Shown one piece after another: positions 1 to 4,456 of a stretch of 7,037 nt of DNA (within the stretch, counting starts at the first letter, position 1; each line of letters opens with the position of its first letter). The notes under the pieces are model-generated. The model was not told where the DNA came from and did not search any database. It saw only the letters and a program-made list of their open reading frames with translations. Location: the NCBI GenBank assembly GCA_018831025.1, contig JAHJRB010000002.1, positions 1 through 7,037 of the forward strand. The letters are read 5' to 3'. This stretch comes from Nanobdellota archaeon. Lineage in GTDB: Archaea > Nanobdellota > Nanobdellia > SCGC-AAA011-G17 > ARS1403. Made by a program: the position numbers and the translations under genes.

Positions 1-65
1 ATTCTTTTAAGTAGAATTTCAAAAAAAGGTCTGCAGTTTTCACATATTTCCTTGGGGATTTCCAT
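1..65 (-). CDS. Partial gene, N-terminus of a short CxxC protein (runs off left edge)
   Basis: An open frame of 21 codons starts at the ATG at 63-65 and reads out of the window. The visible residues are MEIPKEICENC followed by RPFFEILLKR. A GAGG ribosome-binding sequence lies 5 nt before the ATG (71-74) and an in-frame TGA occurs a few codons upstream, so this is the likely true start. The CxxC pair at residues 8 and 11 could be half of a zinc ribbon, but the second half would lie outside the window. The product is not recognised. It is on the same strand as the broken small gene at 140-344 and about 74 nt downstream of it, so they could share a transcript. It could also be a chance open frame, because it is short. 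Confidence 0.45.
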   Translation of the reverse strand, partial: MEIPKEICENCRPFFEILLKR

Positions 66-89
66 TCGTTCCTCACTTCAACCCCCAAG
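51..89 (-). other. Possible hairpin enclosing a ribosome-binding site and start codon
   Basis: CTTGGGG at 51-57 can pair with CCCCAAG at 83-89, a 7-bp GC-rich stem in otherwise AT-rich DNA. On the minus-strand transcript the 25-nt loop carries the GAGG sequence and the ATG of the gene starting at 65. This could affect translation initiation, or it could be chance. Confidence 0.3.
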
Positions 90-92
90 AAT

Positions 93-110
93 TAGTAGTT
101 AGAACTACTA
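93..110. repeat. Perfect 8-bp inverted repeat (operator- or hairpin-like)
   Basis: TAGTAGTT (93-100) and AACTACTA (103-110) are exact reverse complements separated by AG. The site lies between the broken small gene and the partial gene at the left edge, about 30-45 nt upstream of the latter's start. It could be an operator for a dimeric regulator or an RNA hairpin between two genes; the sequence does not decide. Confidence 0.5.
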
Positions 111-139
111 TTTGCTATTTTCGGTTAGCTAAACGGTTA

Positions 140-344
140 CTAAGACTTTTTATTTTTTTTCATACTTTCCCATAATTTAGCTAAAGAATCCATATCCTCT
201 TTACTAACTTTTTTATTTTCTTAAATCATCAATAAAAGATTCAATAAGTTCTTTTTGAATATATTTGTAAATTATTCCAGAAGTATTTTGCATTCTTTTT
301 GTCCATTCTATTCTTAATTTTTTGAGTTGTTTTTCTGATAACAT
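140..344 (-). pseudogene. Small gene with a single-base frameshift, unknown product
   Basis: From the ATG at 342-344 a 43-codon frame runs to a TAA at 213-215. It begins MLSEKQLKKLRIEW and is rich in Lys and Glu. In the next frame, starting exactly where the first ends, coding-like sequence continues (NKKVSKEDMDSLAKLWE and onward) to a TAG at 140-142. Removing one A from the AAAA run near 216-219 joins the two into one 67-residue helical, charged protein; the whole span is 205 nt, that is 68 codons plus one base. I read this as a small gene with a one-base insertion, either a real mutation, a sequencing or assembly indel, or a frameshift at an A-rich run. A TATA-like box centred 27 nt before the ATG, with no Shine-Dalgarno sequence, supports the ATG as a leaderless start. 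No family is recognised. Confidence 0.55.
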
Positions 345-366
345 ATAAAATTTAACAAATTAAAAG

Positions 367-375
367 TTATTTAAA
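367..375 (-). promoter_or_regulatory. TATA-like box for the small gene at 140-344
   Basis: On the minus strand this reads TTTAAATAA, centred about 27 nt upstream of the ATG at 344. That spacing places the expected transcription start at or next to the start codon, as in archaeal leaderless genes. No ribosome-binding sequence lies between them. Confidence 0.5.
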
Positions 376-387
376 GATGATCTTTAA
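371..387. repeat. Perfect 8-bp palindrome over the TATA-like box
   Basis: TTAAAGAT (371-378) and ATCTTTAA (380-387) are exact inverted copies around a single G. The palindrome overlaps the minus-strand TATA-like box and lies in the divergent region between the small gene and the RadC gene. Such a position suits a repressor operator, possibly one that controls either or both genes. AT-rich palindromes also arise by chance. Confidence 0.45.
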
Positions 388-404
388 GATAAATCATTTT
401 CTAT

Positions 405-421
405 AATAAATTTACAGAGAA
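405..421 (+). repeat. Left copy of a 17-bp perfect inverted repeat
   Basis: AATAAATTTACAGAGAA here is the exact reverse complement of 6924-6940. Similarity outside the 17 bp is weak, although allowing a one-base shift gives a few further matches on the side towards 422-431. The pair encloses the five main genes. It may mark the ends of an inserted segment or be a shared regulator site, because both copies lie in promoter regions. Confidence 0.5.
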
Positions 422-426
422 ATATA

Positions 427-453
427 CTTTATACCCTAATAATCCTTTTAAAC
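427..453 (+). promoter_or_regulatory. Candidate promoter of the RadC gene
   Basis: Two TATA-like boxes are present. CTTTATACC at 427-435 would give a start near 457 and a leader of about 18 nt. CTTTTAAAC at 445-453, centred about 26 nt before the ATG at 475, would give a leaderless transcript. No convincing Shine-Dalgarno sequence precedes the ATG, which slightly favours the second. Confidence 0.35.
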
Positions 454-474
454 CATTTTTTCGAAAGATTAAAT

Positions 475-1146
475 ATGAATATGTTAGATATCCCTTGGTT
501 TGACAGACCTGGTGAAAGATTAAGTAAAAAAGGAGTTAAAGCGTTGAGTAGTTCTGATTTATTAGCAATTTTACTTGGAAAAGGAAAACATGAAAGTGTT
601 ATGGAATTATCAAGCAGATTATTAAAAAAATATGATTTTGATAAATTAAGTGAATTGAGCTTAGAAGAATTGACTGATGAATGTAAAGGTGACAAGGTTC
701 CTGCTTTGAAAATATTAAGTTTTATAGAATTAAGTAAAAGATATAATAAAAAAATTAAAGGAGGTTATAATCAAAAACCAATTACCTGTGCTAAAGATAT
801 TTTTGATATGTTATCTGATGAAATGCAAAGTTACAAAAAAGAAGTATTAAAACTAGTTTTACTAGATACAAAAAATAAAGTTCTTAAAGTCAAAGATATT
901 TCTATCGGAACCGTAGATAGCAGTTCAGTTTATCCAAGAGAAATTTTTAAAGATGCTATAAAAGATGGAGCTTTTGCTGTAATGCTTGTACATAACCATC
1001 CTTCTGGGGATCCAACACCTTCTAAGGAAGATATAGAGATTACAAAGAAGATTATAGAAAGCGGTAAAATATTAGAGATACCTGTTTTAGATCATATAAT
1101 AATCGGAAAAAACAAATACTGGAATTGGTTAGACTTTGAATCCTAA
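475..1146 (+). CDS. radC: RadC-family JAMM/MPN+ domain protein
   Basis: The 223-residue product has the full RadC architecture. An N-terminal helix-hairpin-helix-like region (about residues 1-70) opens with the family's DRPGERL and DLLAILL motifs. A C-terminal JAMM domain (about 105-223) carries the signature H173-N-H175-P-S-G and D186, the HxH-x10-D metal site, with E156 in YPREIF as a possible further conserved acidic residue. The length is normal for the family and all metal ligands are intact. Bacterial RadC usually has HPREVF where this protein has YPREIF. RadC was once assigned to DNA repair, but that role is not supported; the domain resembles metal-dependent deubiquitinase-type hydrolases, its substrate is unknown, and copies are frequent on mobile elements. 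The start matches the family N-terminus; the Met at residue 3 is an alternative. The 3' end overlaps the helicase gene by 18 nt on the opposite strand. Confidence 0.93.
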   Translation: MNMLDIPWFDRPGERLSKKGVKALSSSDLLAILLGKGKHESVMELSSRLLKKYDFDKLSELSLEELTDECKGDKVPALKILSFIELSKRYNKKIKGGYNQKPITCAKDIFDMLSDEMQSYKKEVLKLVLLDTKNKVLKVKDISIGTVDSSSVYPREIFKDAIKDGAFAVMLVHNHPSGDPTPSKEDIEITKKIIESGKILEIPVLDHIIIGKNKYWNWLDFES

Positions 1147-3006
1147 TTTTCTGGCATTTTCTTTAAAATATTCTTTCGTATCTTCATCCATAAAATAAAC
1201 AAAGACTCCTTTATGCGCTCTCGTTAATAAAACCCTATAAACATTCTTTAGGTGTTTTGCAAATTCGTCATTCCCTCGTTTAGCCATGCTATCGTGAGAA
1301 TTTTCAGGTTTAGCATACCAGCTTTTAGTTTCTTTATTCCAAACTAAATCATTTCCAAAAATAACTCCGATGTAATCAAATTCAAATCCTTGGGATGTAT
1401 AGACCGTTCCTACCTGGTCCATCCCAGAATCTTCTGTTGCCCATCTCCAAAATTGGTCTTTATTTTCCCATGGCATTTCAAAGTCCCCTATTTTTACATC
1501 ATTAATTAAAGAGCCATCTCTATTTGGCTTAGTCCAAGGCCAACAAAAACCTGCAACTAACCTAGCACAATTCCTTTTCTCTCTGTTTTTTTCATCAATT
1601 AGTCTTTTTAATTCATGCGGAGAATCAACAATTTTGAATTCCATTTTAGTTTCTTCATCAAGTTCTAGGTCTGCACTTTCTTCACTAATTCTCAGCATTT
1701 TTTCAACTTTTTCAAGATAATTACCAGAACCCCCACATCTAAATTGGGTTTTTAATTCTGGCATTTCATAGATTTTAGCATTAAACTCTTCTGCAGCTTT
1801 TTTTATTAAATCTATATTGCCTGTTTCGGTAGGTCTAACATTTTGATGTTCATCTATAAAGAAAATAACTAGCTTAGCTACTCTTAAAAGTTCATTTATC
1901 TGCGGTTCTCCGGTTCTTAAATTAGCTGGAGTATACATGCTTTCACTTGTTTTTCTAATTCTATGGGCTTCATCACAAATTAAAACATCAAACTCATTTT
2001 CCTTGAATTTGGATTTATCAATAAAACTATTAAAAAATTTGAATTGATTTGCACATCTGCTTCCAAGTATTTGCCTTAAAGTATTTGTAAATGCTGAAGA
2101 CCCTGTTGCGTGGATAACATTCATTTGTTTTCTCAATAATTCTGCCATGACTTCTAAGGCTATAACTGATTTTCCAGTTCCTGGTCCTCCTTTAATTATT
2201 ATTACTGATTTTTTGTTTGATTGTGCTAATTTTTTTGCCTGATGCATAATTGCATTATAAGAAGTTATTTGTTCGTCAATTAAATTGAAAACTTTTTGTT
2301 CATTAATCATCTCTCCTGTGTGTTCCATTAATTTTTTAGAAGGTCTTAGGATACTATGTTTAAATCTTCCAAAAACTTCTAATCCTGGGTCTGAAGATAA
2401 TTTTGTTTTAAGATATTCTCCAAAATCCTTCATTTCCTGTTTGGAAAAGATAGGGTATTTATCCAGGTCTTTTTTAAATTTAGGAAAGTAAAGAACTTCA
2501 TTTTCTCCCTGATTATAATTATGACAGTAAACACATGCACTCAGAAGAATTTTAGGTTTCTCTTCAAAAACTGTTAAGAAATCTTTTAGATGCCAACAAT
2601 AGCCTTCAACCTGTAAAGAAGGATGGGGTAGTTCTATTTTGGCTTTTCCATAATCTACCTTTACATTACCTTCGTGCTCTGAATCCTCTACATTTTCATT
2701 GGACCATTGTTTTAACTCTATCACAACAACATTCTCATTTCCATCTGTATCTTTTCCAAATACTAAAACATCTATCCTTTTTTCAGAATAAGGAAGTTCA
2801 TATTCAATAATAACTTTATTTTCTTCTATTGAAGAATAATCAAAAACATTTTTCATGAAATTGAGAGAATTTACCCAGGACCTAACTTCTGAAGGGCTTG
2901 CTTTCTTTTTGTAATAATCCTGATACCTGTTAGAAATCTTATCTGCTATTTTATTTTGAGAGACATCTTCCTTGAATGCCTTAACTGCGTCTTCATAAAG
3001 TCTCAT
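1129..3006 (-). CDS. DUF2075 (Schlafen group 3-like) DNA/RNA helicase with N-terminal nuclease-like domain
   Basis: The 625-residue product has two parts. Residues about 60-160 resemble a PD-(D/E)xK nuclease fold: D79 in RIDVLVFG and E97-L-K99 in VVIELKQW are in the expected spacing, with E68 or E70 as a possible first acid. Residues about 250-625 are a superfamily 1-type helicase of the DUF2075 family: Walker A GGPGTGKS (273-280), Walker B LICDEAH (342-348), a second acidic motif FFIDEHQ (382-388), QFRCGG (421-426), TSQGFEFDYIGV (537-548) and YRVLLTRAHKG (590-600) with the arginine finger-type R596. It should be a cytoplasmic ATP-dependent nucleic acid enzyme. The start codon overlaps the stop of the MazG-like gene (ATGA, 3003-3006), so the two are almost certainly co-transcribed and translationally coupled. 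A defence role is inference. The nuclease assignment is less certain than the helicase. Confidence 0.9.
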   Translation of the reverse strand: MRLYEDAVKAFKEDVSQNKIADKISNRYQDYYKKKASPSEVRSWVNSLNFMKNVFDYSSIEENKVIIEYELPYSEKRIDVLVFGKDTDGNENVVVIELKQWSNENVEDSEHEGNVKVDYGKAKIELPHPSLQVEGYCWHLKDFLTVFEEKPKILLSACVYCHNYNQGENEVLYFPKFKKDLDKYPIFSKQEMKDFGEYLKTKLSSDPGLEVFGRFKHSILRPSKKLMEHTGEMINEQKVFNLIDEQITSYNAIMHQAKKLAQSNKKSVIIIKGGPGTGKSVIALEVMAELLRKQMNVIHATGSSAFTNTLRQILGSRCANQFKFFNSFIDKSKFKENEFDVLICDEAHRIRKTSESMYTPANLRTGEPQINELLRVAKLVIFFIDEHQNVRPTETGNIDLIKKAAEEFNAKIYEMPELKTQFRCGGSGNYLEKVEKMLRISEESADLELDEETKMEFKIVDSPHELKRLIDEKNREKRNCARLVAGFCWPWTKPNRDGSLINDVKIGDFEMPWENKDQFWRWATEDSGMDQVGTVYTSQGFEFDYIGVIFGNDLVWNKETKSWYAKPENSHDSMAKRGNDEFAKHLKNVYRVLLTRAHKGVFVYFMDEDTKEYFKENARKLGFKV

Positions 3007-3362
3007 AGTTCTGTATATTTCTTATTGCTCCCTTTTGATTTATCTATCGGGTACTTTAAATGATTCTTTTCCATCTTTTTATTTAATTCTGTTGTTAAAT
3101 CTATATTATATTTTTGTGCAAATCTTAAAAGGAAATATAAAGTATCTGCCATTTCTTCTGAGATATGTTCTCTTTTTTCTGTTTTGAACATTTCTTCTAT
3201 TTCTTCTTCTGATTTAAATCTAAAAATATCTAGTAATTCTGAAGCTTCTGTTGTTATTCCTATGGCTAGCTCTTTAGCCCCATGGTATTGATCCCAGTCT
3301 CTATCTTCACAGAATTTCTTTATCTTTTCTTTTAGCTCGTGTATGTTTGTTGAAGCGTCCAT
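3003..3362 (-). CDS. MazG-like nucleotide pyrophosphohydrolase
   Basis: The 119-residue product matches the single-domain all-alpha NTP pyrophosphatase group that includes DCTPP1/RS21-C6 and bacterial MazG-like proteins, which hydrolyse (d)NTPs to monophosphate and pyrophosphate. The metal-binding signature is complete: E39-x-x-E42 and, 27 residues on, E70-x-x-D73. The C-terminus carries the family's KYP (103-105) and KGSNKKYTEL tail, which contributes to nucleotide binding. Upstream, RDWDQYHGAKELA is also typical. It is the first gene of a two-gene minus-strand operon; its TGA stop overlaps the ATG of the DUF2075 helicase gene. It might sanitise non-canonical nucleotides or lower dNTP pools; the substrate cannot be read from the sequence. 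No Shine-Dalgarno sequence precedes the ATG, so the message may be leaderless. Confidence 0.92.
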   Translation of the reverse strand: MDASTNIHELKEKIKKFCEDRDWDQYHGAKELAIGITTEASELLDIFRFKSEEEIEEMFKTEKREHISEEMADTLYFLLRFAQKYNIDLTTELNKKMEKNHLKYPIDKSKGSNKKYTEL

Positions 3363-3383
3363 AACATTCTAATAGGGTAGGAA

Positions 3384-3394
3384 AGTTTTTAATT
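3384..3394 (-). promoter_or_regulatory. Weak TATA-like box for the MazG-helicase operon
   Basis: On the minus strand this A/T-rich segment reads ATTAAAAACTT, centred about 27 nt before the ATG at 3362. The spacing fits a leaderless archaeal transcript and no ribosome-binding site is visible. It departs from the TTTAWATA consensus, so the call is tentative. Confidence 0.3.
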
Positions 3395-3412
3395 GTTAGC
3401 AAAACAAAGATC

Positions 3413-3422
3413 TTAAATATAA
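3413..3422 (+). promoter_or_regulatory. TATA-like box for the radical SAM gene
   Basis: TTAAATATAA is centred about 25 nt before the ATG at 3442, placing the expected transcription start at the start codon. There is no Shine-Dalgarno sequence. The 8-bp palindrome AAGATCTT (3407-3414) overlaps the upstream edge of the box and could be a regulator site. The 79-nt region is shared with the divergent MazG-helicase operon. Confidence 0.5.
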
Positions 3423-3441
3423 GTTTACCTTATAAAATGAT

Positions 3442-4455
3442 ATGTTTGGTATAGAGGATTGTTCTGAATGGAGGATTGGGCTTGTGGATGTTGATAGCAC
3501 CATACCTAATCTTGCTTTAATGAAAATTTCTTCTCACTTTAAAAAAAAAGGTTTTAAAAGAGATTTAATAAAACTGAATTATTCTGGTTATGAACACCAT
3601 AAAAGAGAAAAAGTAACAATAGATGGAAGTAAGTATGATAAAATTTTTATAAGTTCTATCTATCCCCTAAATAAAGAACTTGTTAGTGTTAAAGGATGTA
3701 GGAAAGTTTATAGAGGAGGTACAGGTTATAATATCTATCGGAAGATCCCTCTTGAGATTGAAAAACTCTCTCCAGATTATAAGTTGTATAGGGGGAATAA
3801 ATATAGCATTGGTTACCTTACAAGGGGATGTAATAATAACTGTAAATACTGTTTTGTTCCAGAAAAAGAAGGAAAACTCAAAGAACATAGCCCCCTTAAA
3901 GAATTTTATAATCCAAAATTACCAAAAATTATGTTATTAGATAATAATTTTTTAGCATGTAAAAATTGTATAAAGTTACTGAAAGAATTAAAAAAAACTA
4001 ATAAAAAAGTTACATTTAAGCAAGGATTGGATTTTAGATTATTAACAGAAGAAAAAGCTAAAATATTAAGTGAGTTAGATTATGATGGAGAGTATATATT
4101 CGCATTTGACCGACCAAAAGATAAATTAATAATAAAAAGAAATTTAAAGATTTGGAGAAAATATGCTGGCGATTGGAAAACTAAATTTTATGTTTTAGTC
4201 GGTTTTGATACAACATTAAAAGAAGACTTAGAAAGAGTTTCTTTTTTAAAAAGGAATAAATGTTTACCTTATGTAATGAGACATTCTAATTGTTACAGCT
4301 CTAAAAATAAACCGTTCTATACAGACTTAGCTGCATGGTGTAATCAACCAGGATTATTTAAGAATTTGTCATTTAAGGAGTTTTTAAGGAGAAGACATGT
4401 TACTAAAGAAAGATTAATGAAAACAAGAAACATAATTAAAAGTATGCTAAAGTAA
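3442..4455 (+). CDS. Radical SAM protein with a B12-binding-like N-terminal domain, unknown substrate
   Basis: The 337-residue product carries the radical SAM cluster motif C130-x3-C134-x2-C137, with Y136 before the last cysteine, preceded by YLTRG. This binds a [4Fe-4S] cluster that cleaves S-adenosylmethionine to a radical. Following strands include IMLLDNNF (163-170) and TFKQGLDFRLLTEEKA (191-206). The first 110 or so residues (WRIGLVDVDSTIPNLALMKIS) have the layout of the Rossmann-like domain seen in MiaB- and B12-type radical SAM enzymes, but no DxHxxG cobalamin motif is present. Additional cysteines at 173, 176, 274, 284 and 300 might bind an auxiliary cluster. I recall similar orphan proteins in phages and metagenomic genomes; their reaction is unknown. 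It ends 1 nt from the convergent DGQHR gene, and sampled segments look more AT-rich than its neighbours. Confidence 0.88.
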   Translation: MFGIEDCSEWRIGLVDVDSTIPNLALMKISSHFKKKGFKRDLIKLNYSGYEHHKREKVTIDGSKYDKIFISSIYPLNKELVSVKGCRKVYRGGTGYNIYRKIPLEIEKLSPDYKLYRGNKYSIGYLTRGCNNNCKYCFVPEKEGKLKEHSPLKEFYNPKLPKIMLLDNNFLACKNCIKLLKELKKTNKKVTFKQGLDFRLLTEEKAKILSELDYDGEYIFAFDRPKDKLIIKRNLKIWRKYAGDWKTKFYVLVGFDTTLKEDLERVSFLKRNKCLPYVMRHSNCYSSKNKPFYTDLAAWCNQPGLFKNLSFKEFLRRRHVTKERLMKTRNIIKSMLK

Positions 4456-4456
4456 A

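Noticed and set aside
125..185. Two TTAGCTAAA copies at 125-133 and 177-185 as a paired operator
   Set aside because: The second lies within the apparent coding part of the broken small gene, and a 9-nt AT-rich match is expected by chance.
429..695. An 88-residue minus-strand open frame opposite the RadC gene
   Set aside because: It lies antisense to the conserved N-terminus of RadC, its composition is Ser/Leu/Asn/Phe-rich as expected from the reverse of AT-rich coding sequence, and it matches no family I know.
3680..3940. An 86-residue plus-strand open frame inside the radical SAM gene
   Set aside because: It is another frame of a gene whose CX3CX2C motif is unmistakable, and it has no plausible start signal or motif.
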